Shown here: one piece after another, positions 13,201-23,761 of the stretch
Position numbering within the stretch: position 1 is the first letter of the stretch
How the letters are laid out: each line of letters opens with the position of its first letter
Assembly: GCA_030272585.1 (NCBI GenBank)
Contig: BSYQ01000004.1
Location: 558,001 to 622,000, forward strand
Source: Bryopsis sp. KO-2023
Taxonomy: Eukaryota > Chlorophyta > Ulvophyceae > Bryopsidales > Bryopsidaceae
Length of the DNA: 64,000 nucleotides
Direction of reading: 5' to 3'
Notes under the pieces: generated by a model
Seen by the model: only the letters and a program-made list of their open reading frames with translations
Databases searched by the model: none
What the model was told of the DNA's origin: nothing
Made by a program: the position numbers and the translations under genes

Positions 13201-15593
13201 GTGTTTTTCGTCGAACCACTGACGGCAGGGAAACAAATAATCTTCACAATCATCGATTTTTGTGACCACCAAATGCTCAACATGCCAGCTTGGGCCTGAC
13301 CCGGTGCCATCGTGCCCAATAGTGACCTCCTCAACGCTCCCAACATCGACATCATCCACGGTGAAAGAGCTCACCTGACCTCTGCATGATACAAAATAAG
13401 ATAATCTTGGGCTTGAGGCAGGTTCAGTGAAAGTATCATAGCAATTCAATTCAATTACATTATAGCATAAGAGGCCGTCACCCCCCGTAGTGTCAGAGTA
13501 ATACAAATGTGAGAACTACAGACGACCCCCCCCCCCAAAAAAAAAGAACTTCCTGGACTACAAATAGAAAATCCCACCGTAAAAATATCAAAGCTCGAAT
13601 CCACTCAACCAAAACGAAACACTTGACCGTCAAGAACTGAAAAGAAGCTTAAGCAATCCAAGAAAAAGAATCACCTTTCAAAGTCATCGTGGCCGCTTGT
13701 CAGGACAAGCCTCCTCCCATCCCTGCGAGATCCATGAAGAAGAATGTACACTGTGGCGTCGGTCCCAGCCCCAAGCAAATCACTGGTGAGAATATCAACC
13801 TTATACTGGATTGTCTGTACATGATCTCCAGCCATGAGCAGTCGACAAATCCTCCCATCGTCCAAGTCCGTCGCCAGCCATCGATTGCAAGGAAAGTGAG
13901 CGATATCTTGAATCCCCTTAAGGTAAGAACAGAGGATATTACTCAGAGGCTGTCGCATTTGATCGTAGCACAATACGGGCTTGAAAATATCTGAAGATGC
14001 TGGGTTTACCTTTCGTGACACGGCGACTTCCTCTAGGAACCATTCCGGACTTCTCCCACTATTGTCGTGCCACATTTTTACCGCAGCAAGCATTCCTAAG
14101 TTTTCGCAGCGGACCTGCGTATGAAAAAAAAAACATCCGGGTTTTTCCGTCTCCAAGAGGTATAGCAACCCAGCAACAACAGAGGATCGCTTACCACGAA
14201 CTTGTCAGTTTGTCCACGCTGAAAAGGCTTACTTGAACTATCGATATTGCGCAGTTGGTGAACACCTGAGGACTGATCCTCATCCATGCCAAGCAACTCG
14301 ATGTAAGCGCGGGCTTCTGTACCCGCGCCCTGAAGCAAAGAAAAACTTCAGTTAGAGGTGCCTTGCATTCCTCTTGGCTGCTCAACCAAGTGCACACAAA
14401 GCACAACGCAAGAATTTTTCACCCCACCTTCATTTGCCCAGTCGTCACCACGATTTCGTACGTTCTGTTGTCTCTCAGAAGTCGCTCCAGTTTTTCTGTT
14501 TGTTGAATACCGTCCAAATACTTCCTGAAGGAAAATAAAACCTTGGAGGGGGTTGTTTTGGCTTGAGTAGGAGCACACTTTGGAGCAGCAGCAGCCATTC
14601 CTTGAGGTTTTCAACATACCCATAGTATTCGTGGTCGTTTTCTGCCAATTTCTTTCGAAGATTATCTGCCTGCATCGACAGTCGCAAGTTCTCTGCCTCC
14701 AGAGTCTGGCATCTTACCTATGGGAGGATTGAAAGTGTTGCCACAGAACTTGGAATCATGGCTGTTCTACATATTTCAAATTCAAAAACGAATCATGGCT
14801 GTTTTTTGTTTCAATTAAAGAAAAAAATATATATATACTTGCGCCTGGCCTTCTTCATCCATTTGGCCAGATCTCTTCGTGTGCTGAAAGCAGTGCAACC
14901 AAGTGGCCTTCAATATCTGCACCCACTCCGAAGCCTGCAAGAACAACACGAGCCTCGGTCATTCTGCAGACTTCGGGAAAAAACGACGGCGCTAGTTTTC
15001 TGAAACGAGCAAAAGCTCCACTGTTTTCCTTCAGGTGTTTAAAGCTTTATAGTAGGGTCGTCCCCAAAACGCGTAGAGCGTGTTTGGAAGGGCATAAACT
15101 GAGAAGAACCTGACCTCTTCATGAGTCTCCGCGGACAAAAAGTAAGTATGCGCCCCAGTAACGATGCTGAATACATTTTCGGCATTCTTGACTTGGCGGC
15201 TCTCCACGAAGCACACGCCGAGATTGGGGGTGTACTTCTGGGGACGGGGCCGAACTGGAACTCTGTCCATAGAGATGTACTTGATATTCTGAGGGACTGA
15301 TTCATCGTCCCGAACCACCGTATAGCACAATCGATCGTCCACCAAGTAGAACTGGAATGAACAAGGGGTTGTTGTGAGGATAGCGACAGCTATGTGGAAT
15401 GGCGAGCCAAAGAGAAAAAGATGGCGAAAAAAAAAAAAAAAGATTCTCGCACCCATCTGCGCTTCCACATCACTTGCGCCCTTTTCGTGTACATTTTTTT
15501 CAGCCACCCACAGTGTCGAACCCTTTCAGGGGGTCGCACACTCAAATCAGCAAAACACGGCCTTTCATCTGTCTCGCCTTCCTTTGTTTCCAT
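4206..15593 (-). CDS. Large PH-domain, coiled-coil, 16x PLAT/LH2-repeat protein (LOXHD1-like)
   Basis: The gene reads through about 24 exons: 15593-15453, 15351-15115, 14934-14839, 14717-14620, 14524-14428, 14329-14195, 14114-14010, 13916-13675, 13381-13163, 13037-12864, 12776-12545, 12470-12207, 12087-11845, 11720-about 11612, about 9769-9512, 9436-9183, 9041-8809, 8579-8476, 8367-8104, 7961-7641, 7537-7004, 6703-6434, 6320-5973 and 5885-4206. Phases match at each join I checked; only the ends of the 1.8-kb intron are unsettled. Residues 1 to about 155 form a PH domain (GWLKKMYTKRAQ start, closing W in ASEWVQIL), followed by a coiled coil of about 50 residues. Sixteen PLAT domains follow, most with the GAGTDA, FERG, HDxxGxGxxWHL and FxCxxWLD signatures. 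PLAT domains bind lipids or proteins at membranes; PH binds phosphoinositides or proteins. The 15-PLAT LOXHD1 is the nearest known relative. A submembrane scaffold is inferred. Confidence 0.88.
10998..11039 (-). other. G-run tract, potential G-quadruplex in the PLAT pre-mRNA
   Basis: The plus strand is almost pure C in runs of 5 to 13 separated by single T. On the transcribed minus-sense RNA this is a series of G runs, which fits the four-run pattern for an intramolecular G-quadruplex. It lies in the 1.8-kb intron. Confidence 0.5.
11185..11227 (-). other. tRNA-like acceptor/T-arm minihelix
   Basis: Read on the minus strand, AGGAGGT (11227-11221) pairs perfectly with ACCTCCT (11196-11190). 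Between them lies a 7-nt linker and a perfect T-arm: stem GTGGG, loop TTCGACT, stem CCCAC. The next bases are CACCA. This is the top half of a tRNA with the D and anticodon arms absent. It may be a decayed tRNA gene, part of a tRNA-derived repeat, or a functional tRNA-like structure; transcription cannot be judged here. Confidence 0.45.
11248..11312 (-). other. Second tRNA-like fold lacking a D arm
   Basis: On the minus strand ACGCA and TGCGT can form a 5-bp acceptor-like stem. They enclose a hairpin CTGGA-AACGG-TCCAG in the anticodon-arm position and a T-arm with loop TTCGACT closed by GGGG/CCCC. It lies just upstream on the plus-strand map of nothing else recognisable and near the minihelix at 11185-11227. 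Pairing is less complete than in that copy, so this is tentative. Confidence 0.3.
15115..15593 (-). other. Exons 1-2, start codon and PH domain of the PLAT gene
   Basis: The first in-frame ATG is 15593. The first strand pair of a PH domain (GWLKKM...WKRRW) ends at the donor GTGCGA after 15453. The next exon opens with FYLVDDRLCYTVV, exactly where the second PH strand should continue. The third exon, 14934-14839, supplies the C-terminal helix with the invariant Trp (EWVQILKATWLHCF). The split of one compact domain over three exons with matching phases is the strongest evidence that this is the true 5' end of the gene. A purine run at 15427-15442 sits in intron 1. Confidence 0.8.
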
Positions 15594-16544
15594 GTTCAAA
15601 CTTTCGCCTTGAAGGGGAAGAAAAAAACGTTGTTGTACAGAGCAGGAATCTGGGCAAGCAAATTCTGCGAGTGCCTGAACCGGTTCCCTTGGTTAGGTCA
15701 GCCGCCAGTGCTGTGGGAGAGTGGTTAATGCGAATTCTGGTTGAAACGATGAATGCGATTTGGGAAAATTTTGAGGTTTATTTTACTCGGTAGGGGTGTG
15801 TTTCCTGTGCTACAATAACAGGTATACCCATACTACTGTCCTGGTGTATTTTGGAGCCGATCTCAATCTGTCGATATGGGTTCAACAGAACTACCAAATG
15901 AGAAGAGAACAGTGATCGTGCTGGTTGCACAGTTTCTGAGATTTTTGCTTGTGTCTTGTAGCGAAAGGCGAGATTTGGGGCTGTTGCTTTTTGGTTGATA
16001 TTAGAGGTCGGTTGACCCAAGTTTGCCTCCTGGCAGCAGCAGTCCATTTTTTATGAAAAGTGTTGGGGTCCACTGCTGTTTTTAAATTCTTTCTGGCAAT
16101 TGTTGCACGGTGGATGAAGTTTGACAGTCAACTCCGCTAGTATTGACCGACCAGTCTTGAAAGACCAATAGGTCGATTCTTTCGCATATGAGAAGGAAAA
16201 ACTTGTCCATTCCAAAAGCAAACCTGATGGAACAATCTCAGAAGACACAAATCATGATTTGTTGCGTAAATCTTGCCACACCAGAACATCTTGCGTTCTG
16301 GTGTTCGCATTTGAGAATTGCACATGGACTCAAACCCCTGATCCACGGCCAACTCAAAACGTTTGTGAGATTCTTCCTCTCTCGACTTACGCTTGTCCAC
16401 AGAGGGAGATTCTCCTGCGGATTCTCTGTCGCCAATCTTTGGGCTCAAAATTACTAGATGGGTAGCCTGTGTAGGGTGGATGCTCAAAAACTGAAAAGGA
16501 TCAACCGAATACAATGAAAAGTTCCAAACCCATTCCCCCATGAC
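15594..16544. other. Non-coding stretch upstream of the PLAT gene
   Basis: This is the 5' flank of the PLAT gene, so its promoter should lie in the right-hand part of the ATG-proximal few hundred bases. A minus-strand ORF of 143 codons (16568-16137) overlaps it but shows no splice support, domain or coding-like composition. I see no repeat and no clear TATA box. Confidence 0.4.
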
Positions 16545-17094
16545 CAGTTGTACAACTCTCGTGACCAAAAAGTGGCCAATAAGAGAGTATTTTTTTATCC
16601 CAAATTTTTAGGCAACCACTTTCTGACACGCCTCGAAATTTTAACTGTAGTATGGTAAAAACATACAAAGTTTCGTTTCGATTGCCTGCGTAAATTGTCT
16701 GAATCGTCGATTTTTCGCCTGTAATTCGTGTCTGTTGCCGCCGTGCTGGGTATTGTTTTTGGTATTTTTGAAGTGCGCCAATTTATTTAAGAGAACCACA
16801 ACCCCGTGGGCATGTTTTTGAGTGAAATTTGATTCAGGAAGTGAATGAAAGATGAGGCTAGATTTGGACCCCCCACAGCAAAAGAGGGGAAAAATCTAGG
16901 CCCCTAACAAACACACACCAAACAATCCAAAAATCATAAACATTTGGAGACGTGTTGGAAAACACTTGAAAAAATTGCTGCCAAATTTTCAAATCGAAAG
17001 ACATCGATTCAAGTCCTCTTTTGATGCAATGATTGGAACAATGATTTTGCGTGTCCGAAATCAGGCGATTTTGGTCACGAGAGTTGTACAACTG
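16545..17094. mobile_element. 550-bp unit bounded by 26-bp inverted repeats (MITE-like candidate)
   Basis: The sequence CAGTTGTACAACTCTCGTGACC plus AAAA at 16545-16570 recurs as its reverse complement at 17069-17094. The repeat begins with CAG and contains a short palindrome (GTTGTACAAC). The interior is AT-rich with no long ORF. I could not find a convincing target-site duplication next to the repeats, so this may be an old non-autonomous DNA transposon or a pair of repeats of other origin. Confidence 0.4.
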
Positions 17095-17175
17095 ATCCCA
17101 CACAAGGTTTTTGAAGTACTATAATATGAACTGCAAAAACATTTGTGCGAGGAGGAAGACCATCAAACGGGAATA

Positions 17176-17950
17176 CAATAGTCCCCCGTTATAAGACCCG
17201 ATTTATAAGACCTCCCCCTCTATAAGACCCAAAATTTTGGACGTGTAAGTCATAGCAACATCTCGCCAGAACTCGTACGACATTCACGCCCAAATGTCGA
17301 CGTGTCGGCCGTCGGCACCAGTTTCACGTTCTCACTTCCCCTCAAACAAGGAAAGAAAGGAAAAATCGCCAATATTAAAACGACGGAGTCGTGATGTGGT
17401 CTTCAAGCGTCAAGTTTGTCGATTTTACATGGCAAACAGTACTCTTTATGTGAGGGAGGTGGCCAAACATTTGAAAGATATACTTTAAAGACTCGGGAAA
17501 TTTCCTAGTTGTCGTAGATTTACTAATCACGCCTTCGATCACCCCATTTTCAGGTGTAAAGTGAGAATTTACGGTGGACTTGTTCAAGTCCTAGTCTACG
17601 TGCTCTACGCCTTCCAGACAAACCCAACGAATTGCAACGAACAACCAAACCATGTCTGTCGACCTCTTACAACTTCTTCCTCGATTACATTAGCACAGCA
17701 ACTGGACAACCATAGACATCCCACTTGCAGCTGTCTCACAGTGATAGCGAAGGATGAAAAGCGCCTGGCAAAAAAGAAACTTCTATTGCTGACTCTAAGA
17801 AATAAAATCAGGATGGTGTCGAGGGCAACGAATGTAATTTTTTCTAGGATAATAGAACCCAATTTATCTTGATTTTTCGATAAGACCTACCCCTTTGTAA
17901 GACCCGATTTTTGTCAGAGAACAGGCCAGGTCTTATAACGGGGACTACTG
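17176..17950. mobile_element. Tc1/mariner-type (pogo-like) DNA transposon remnant
   Basis: Terminal inverted repeats of about 22 bp, CARTAGTCCCC(C)GTTATAAGACC, bound a 775-bp unit flanked by TA on both sides (17174-17175 and 17951-17952). Further copies of the TATAAGACCC motif lie just inside each end. A short plus-strand ORF (17294-17488) contains a basic segment with a helix-turn-helix look (DVVFKRQVCRFYM ... VREVAKHLK), like the N-terminal DNA-binding part of pogo/CENP-B-type transposases. No DDE catalytic domain remains. TIR style and TA target fit pogo/Tigger elements; the family name is inference. Confidence 0.6.
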
Positions 17951-17952
17951 TA

Positions 17953-19896
17953 CATCACCGAATGTTGACGTCACCGAATCGCGAAATTGGAAAACGCGGA
18001 ATAAGTGTCGCCCCCTGGAAAAACCGAAAGTGTGATCTCACTTTTACTCGTTTCGAAACAGCAGTTCGCAGATCTGGTATTGTGTGCTGACTCTAGATGG
18101 ATACCAAGGTCGGAAAGCTCTGCAAGAAAAAGCATCCCTTTTCCTTGTAAATGTCCGCGAGTGAATCGATCAAGATCACACGTTTTTTTGGTTGGTTTTA
18201 AAACCTTAAAATTTTTGAGGAAATCTCATGAAGCAAGAGTGCTCACAGAGAAATCGATCTTGAGGACCTTTGCAAAGGTCAATTCTTATTTGTGTCCATG
18301 TCCAAGTGCCGGGTTTTTTTTTCCTGATCTCGCATTTTGGTATGCAATCAGGCTGTCAGCCTGGGTATGGGCACTGTTCAGAATTTGTGCAGGGAACGCA
18401 AGTCACAGGAAATCGGGCTCGTTTTCCTAGCATGCCTGGTCTCCCCGGGCCTAGGCGTGGCAAGGTTTTATCAAGTTCAACGGCCCAACTCGCTTCACTA
18501 CTTGATGGTCGCAGCAGGTCAGTCTCGCACCTTTGGCCCCAATATGCTACAGTAGCAGTCGGACCTCCCACCACCAGGATCGAATCCTGATTCTGATGAA
18601 AGGACCCACTCAATCCTGTGTTTTATGGATTCAGCATGCGGTATGACAAAATTCATCCACAGAGGCGGCCGTTGTCAGGGGTTAAAAACAGGAGTTTTGT
18701 CTGGTGTTTGATGAGAAGCATATCCAAAGTAGAAAAAAAATGCATTTAACCACCAGCATCACATCAGGTTCAATGTTACCAGCCAGTTGTGGATTAGAAG
18801 GTGCTCAACATTATCATGTGGAGGTCATCCCTTGGACAAAACCACACTCTCACAAGAATAAAACAAGCCAGCATCGACATTTTTCGGTCCTCTGCTCAGG
18901 CTGACTTGAGCGGAGCATATATTTTCAACTGCGCATGTAGATATATTTTTTTGTTCGCATTGATTATGATGAGCACTTGCTGCTAAGCCAATTGGCAGTT
19001 TGTCTTGTCGATTCGATTATGATGAGATGGACCATTTACAAGCAGTCCCCTCCATTGCATGCTAAAACAGCACACAACATTTTCTTAGATTGAAAATCAA
19101 AGATCATCCTCTCTCTCTCTACGTCTATTTTCTTCCAATCACCGCTCCACCCTGCCATGGAAGTTTTTGATAAGCTATCCTAACCCCTCCTGCATCCCCC
19201 AACCCCTCAATCTTCTTTTCCAGCCAAATTATTTTCTTCCGATTGACAGTGGCACGATGTTCGATCATCCTGCCAGTCCCAGCTCCCCTGCATCCACCTC
19301 TCGCTTCTCGGCATAGGCTTTAGGGGATATCAACGACGAGTCATTGGCAAGGTCCCCCACATTCAATACAAACAGAGTCACCAAATGCCCTTCCCCCTGT
19401 GGCCTGGGGAAAGCACATGGACACACAACCATAAATTTTGACACGAACCAGCTTGTCATAATCCATGGAGCTGCATGCGTGGCTGCCCAGCAGTATCTCT
19501 TGAGGCTCCCAAATGAGGTGACCTGAGCTTGAAGAAAATAAAGAAGGCCACAGGATTTCGGTTTCGCTGGTGGGAGGCCACTCCGCTGCGTTGATCGATC
19601 GATCGGCGGCGCAGATCTGCCAATTGCTTGATCGTGCTTCATGCATGGAGCATGGATGCGGCGGGGACTGACAGAGCGCAACAAAAGCTAAGCTTCTGCA
19701 GGAAGCCTGCCTTCGCACACCAGACGAGCCTTTGTTTGTTTCGCTTCTCTGCTGAAAAACACTCTTTTTGCATTGCGTGCTGAAGTCGTTTTGCCCTCGA
19801 CGTCATGCGAAAGAGAAAAGGCGGCGCGGCTGCTGGGTGTGGGTTCGACTCCCGCACGCTCTTTATTCCAGAAACAAGAAGTTTGGGTGAACTTAC
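17953..19896. other. Intergenic stretch with T-arm-like hairpins
   Basis: No gene can be supported in this 1.9 kb. Two B-box/T-arm-like motifs stand out: GGATTCGATCC on the minus strand near 18570-18590, and GTGGGTTCGACTCCCGC on the plus strand near 19849-19865, which closes into a 7-bp stem (GTGTGGG/CCCGCAC with one wobble). They resemble the tRNA-like hairpins elsewhere in the window and may mark tRNA-derived repeats. ORFs at 18005-18430 and 19265-19684 lack supporting signals. Confidence 0.35.
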
Positions 19897-20133
19897 AGAA
19901 ACTCTGTAACCGCAGCGCAATGTCAGTATAAACCAAGGTGACGTCTTTCTTGGTGCTACCCATTGAGTCGTCAGGTTCTGGTACGTTTGTTCCGGTTTTT
20001 TTGGCGAAGATGATCTCTGTGGATGACTGCGCGCGATTGGTGTTCGTGAGCTTTCTGCTTTCGATCGCGGATTGGACGTGGCAACTCTTATGGCGAAAGG
20101 TACACCAAACCTTGTACCTGTCAGAGCATGCAT
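19897..20133 (-). CDS. Possible minus-strand exon (unresolved gene)
   Basis: A minus-strand frame across this interval has protein-like composition (contains AKKTGTNVPEPDDSMG and KKDVTLVYTDIALRL) and ends at a strong donor, GTAAGT at 19896-19891. No upstream or downstream partner exon could be fixed. It overlaps in antisense the proposed first exon (20010-20099) of the plus-strand gene; both cannot easily be true. I favour it weakly because of the donor and composition. Function unknown. Confidence 0.25.
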
Positions 20134-21902
20134 TTCCAGACGTCAAGCAAAGACGTCAAATAGACGTTACATTTGGACACAACGTAAACTGAATGTGCTG
20201 ATCCCTGCAGATGAGGAACTTAGCATCAAAGATGGATCGAATTCAGGTGAATCATCAACTTGGTTTGATCTACTGATTCAATAACCAAATTAGCTTGATT
20301 AAATTTTAAAAAAGAAAGTCACTGACTGTTCGATGATTGATCGAAGTTCAGTAGTTGGAATCGTCAAATGTGAGATTTTCGAAAAAGAGGGTTGCAGAAA
20401 TAATGTATATGAATAGATTACCCTTGAATGGTGCACCCTGCCCTCTCAGTTTGACAACAATTTCTATAGAGGTTGCGGTCGGCAACTTGCCAATTCACAC
20501 ACTGTTTTGGATAAATATCAAACAAGATGATGATGGGCAGCCTGCCAGAAATTTCCTTTATCTTTTTCTTTCTTTCTGGTGACATTTCCCTGGGTTTCAC
20601 ATTGAGTCACTTTTCACGAGTATTTTTTGTGTATCAATGTTTCCAGGTTTGGGAAAAACTTTTGCAAGACCGGGAAGAGAAGCTGGGAAGAGACTTGGCA
20701 GACCTTCAGCAAAGAGAGAAGAAACTGCAACAAAAGGTGGCCATCATCTTTGCCTTGAGAAAAGCTCTCCTGTTTTTGAAAACTCTTGTGGGCCTGTTGA
20801 TATGTTTTGACACATTATGGGGCAGCAGCGCCCGTTTCCCCCCAAATCCCAAATTGTTTGTTTTTCAATGTGTGTGTTTTTTCAGGTGAACTCGGACTCG
20901 GAGTCAGACTCAGACACCACTGCAAAAGAGGAAGAGAGAGAAGAAGGATTCAAGACTGAGCAGTATTATTCTGAGGTGAAAGCGTTTGTGAGCTCCATTG
21001 AAGAAGATTCGTGTTTGAATGTAATAACCCATCGTTGAAATATATTATATATATATATTGTGAAAATCAGACTGAGGAAGCTGATGGCTCATCTGGATCC
21101 GAGGAGCACGACAAAACAAAAGGAGAAGTCAGTGGAAATGAAACGCAAGAAGAGGAAGGAAATGAGGAGCATTTTTCAGTATGATTTTCCCCATCCCCCT
21201 CTTGGCAATCCCTTCCCTTCATTGGAAGCAACTCGAAACCAAATCCTGTTTTGAATTCTCTGTGGGAAACTTGAGAATTGCATGATGCTCGTGGAAAAAC
21301 AAGATTCCAAGAAGGTTGTGTGTGTTTTATGTAGGTGTTGGACTCTGAAGTCATTTTCAGGTCTATCCTCAATATGGTCAACTCGCTGATCTGGCTGCGG
21401 GACGATGTCTGCAGGATCAAGCATCTTCCAACAAACGGGGCAGAAGTTGTGGTAGGTTATCTGATCCTTTAAAAAAACATGGCAACGAAAAACTCAAAGT
21501 TGGAAAGAGGTGATAAAAAGGCATGTAAACTATAAAAACAAGTATACATAATCCGAATGTTGAAAATGTGGTATATATGCAGAGACAAAATTGTGAAGCC
21601 GAGATCATGATAAGAAACAATACTGAGCTGGAAACGTTTATCGTGGAGAGCTGCAACAAAATGGCATTGGCGATGGAAAACACAAGGCATGACCTCAGAA
21701 AGGTGACTATCAGATGAACCCCTGGCTGATGATCATATGTTTCCTTGAAATCTATGTTTCTTCCAAAAAAAGAAAGCAATTTTGTTGATTTCCGGTAGGA
21801 TTATCAGTGAGTTTGTTTATTTTCTTTGTTTCTAGTGAATCCTACAAAATGGCTCAGCAAGAAAGGGAGGAGAGCCGAAATGAAAAAGTTTTTAAGGTTT
21901 AG
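20010..21902 (+). CDS. Spliced gene for a small charged coiled-coil protein, with an 8-nt microexon
   Basis: Exons with matching phases: 20211-20246, 20647-20736, 20886-21020, 21071-21178, 21335-21451, 21583-21702, 21799-21806 and 21836-21902 (TAG at 21900). An optional first exon 20010-20099 also fits in phase zero; without it the start is ATG 20211. The seven long exons are all phase zero. The 8-nt microexon GATTATCA is bounded by GGTAG and GTGAG and is needed to keep the last exon in frame. The product is about 225-256 residues: a helical charged segment (WEKLLQDREEKLGRDLADLQ), an acidic Ser/Glu region with DSDSESDSD-like runs, then another helical part. I recognise no family. A structural or chromatin-adaptor role is possible but not shown. 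Confidence 0.65.
20139..20170. promoter_or_regulatory. Cluster of three TGACGTC-like (CRE/bZIP) sites
   Basis: Within 32 bp the plus strand carries GACGTCA, GACGTCA and GACGTTA, which on the other strand read TGACGTC twice and TAACGTC once. These are consensus-like sites for CREB/ATF/TGA-type bZIP factors. They lie between the ATG at 20211 (plus strand) and the possible minus-strand exon at 19897-20133, as expected of a shared divergent promoter. Regulation by bZIP factors is inference. Confidence 0.4.
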
Positions 21903-22315
21903 GGTTTCAAAAAAAGGGGGATATGAAGGGGAACAAAAAAAAAACAGGAGTTCACACTCCACCAAAAGAAAAAAAATATATGAAAAATGAAAAAAAAAAA
22001 AAAAGATAACGTAAAAAGGGGTAACAAACGGGGAATGGTTTGTTCAGTGCATTATTATGTTCAGTGTTATTGTGTGTTCATCATGTGTTAAAAAAGGGAA
22101 AAAAACCCAGGGGAAAATGGGGATATCAATATTAGAATCAATATGAAAAAAAAGGGTTGACAAACAGGGACAGTTTGTTTAATGGGGAAAAAATCCAGGC
22201 AAAAAAAAGGGAAATGAAAAAAAAAAAAAAAAAAATGGACCAGGGGTTATGGTCTTGATAAAAGAAATGTTAGAATTTTATGGTTTTTCCCGAAAGGGGT
22301 TTTTCCAAAAAAAAC
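21903..22315. repeat. A- and G-homopolymer-rich low-complexity stretch
   Basis: Directly after the stop of the coiled-coil gene the plus strand becomes a string of A runs (up to about 18) and G runs (gggg, ggggg) with almost no C. It looks like decayed low-complexity DNA or a region with homopolymer sequencing error. No gene is visible in it. Confidence 0.5.
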
Positions 22316-22374
22316 AGGCACAACCTGGATGGGGCCAAAAGAAAGGGGGTTCGATTCCCCCTGTGCCTTAACCA
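22316..22374 (+). other. tRNA-like acceptor/T-arm structure ending in ACCA
   Basis: AGGCACA (22316-22322) pairs perfectly with TGTGCCT (22362-22368). A perfect 5-bp T-arm, GGGGG-TTCGATT-CCCCC, sits directly before the 3' strand, and TAACCA follows. The 22 nt where D and anticodon arms should be form no cloverleaf. As at 11185-11227, only the acceptor/T half of a tRNA is present. A tRNA pseudogene or an organelle-derived fragment is possible. Confidence 0.45.
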
Positions 22375-23761
22375 AACCCAACCAAAAAAGTGTCAGGTAC
22401 TGCCTTAGTAAGTGTTCCTTTGGTGAGGTTTCAAAAAAGTTGGGGAGGTTTTCTGGAAGTTAAAAATATATTTTAGACCACATTTTTATGAAATCGATGC
22501 TGGTTTCGAACTACACCGATGAATATAGATTTGAAACTCTGAATGTGCAAACAAATTTCTTTTCTTGAAGGGAGCTTGTTGAGTGATGGATCCATTTGGT
22601 CGAAATCGTGTGGCGTTTTGCATGCTTGACAGAAAGTTGGGAAGCATATAACGCAATATTATGATGTATTTGAACATCTCTTCGTGTAAAAGCGATTGGT
22701 TCGCAACAAACAAACAAACAAACATCAATTACATTGTGTAGGAGAGACATTCGCAACAAACAAACAAACATCAAATTAGAAAAACCATTACATCAAATTA
22801 TTTATTAGTTTATTGCTATTATTGGTTTGCAACAGTGCAACACCTCTGGAAGTTCGACACGCCACCAGTGATCTCTTCTCTCTGGGAACGCCACACCTCT
22901 AGGATCACGTGTCCAAAACCATCTGTGGAAAAGAAAAAGCTCCATCGAATGAATTTTGCTCCTCTACACACAGGTTGCAACCTGTCATTTCAACATACAT
23001 AAACACGAAAGACTCAGCCGCCGTCATTTTACTAAGAACACGGAAGAGGCTTTGGTCGTTTCATCGGATACGGAAGAGAAACCCCTGAACAAACAAAAAT
23101 GAGACAAGTTCCCACCAAAAACAGACGGGCGCCGACTGCTGCTTCATATATATATATAGCACCATCCCTGCAGAAGCAGCCCTCAACCTGCCTCGGCTTC
23201 TGCAGTCCTTCTTTCAAACGAAGTCGAAGAGTTCAACAAAATTTTGTGCGTACTGACGTAAGGTTCACTGTTGAAAACATCATCAACTGGTCGTTTCTTC
23301 TTCAAACACACTCACACCTGGCTGGCACCCCGGCTGGTTCGTTTCATTTGCGGCGCTCTTCGCTTCAACCCCCTCCCTCCCGCCCCAGGTGTTCAGATAT
23401 CGTCTCTCAACCCTGGGGTGCAGTTCCCCGATTCCACGAGTGTTTCAGTTTCGATTCAGAAGAACCTCGCGATGGCGGCGTGATCACGTGGCATCTTTGT
23501 GTGTGCACCGAAAAATGAATTGGCTTCGACCGGGATCGACAAGTTGAGGTCATGTTTTTGCAACTGGCTGTGTGGGGTGTTGGGAGTTGGGAGTTGGGTC
23601 GAAACATGGGCATCCAGATCTGGAAATTTCCACAAATGTCACACCTCCCATTCCTGGGATGAAGCCAGCACACATGAATCAATCAATGAATCAATCAATC
23701 AATGATCACATCACACATAATGCGGACATATGGCAAGAACCAGTTGGGCGTGTGACGCTCC
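22375..23761. other. Intergenic stretch left of element B
   Basis: No gene is supported. It contains two copies of (ACAA)n-type CAAACAAACAAACAT around 22708-22772, a short TA repeat near 23147 and an imperfect AATC repeat near 23675-23705. Its last bases, TGTGACGCTCC (23751-23761), recur at the inner edge of the LTR of element B (see findings). Confidence 0.4.

Noticed and set aside
16137-16568. 143-codon minus-strand ORF
   Set aside because: No domain, no matching splice partners, and it overlaps the end of an inverted-repeat unit; composition is not coding-like.
19265-19684. 139-codon minus-strand ORF
   Set aside because: Two overlapping frames are open over the same DNA and neither gives a recognisable protein; not enough support.
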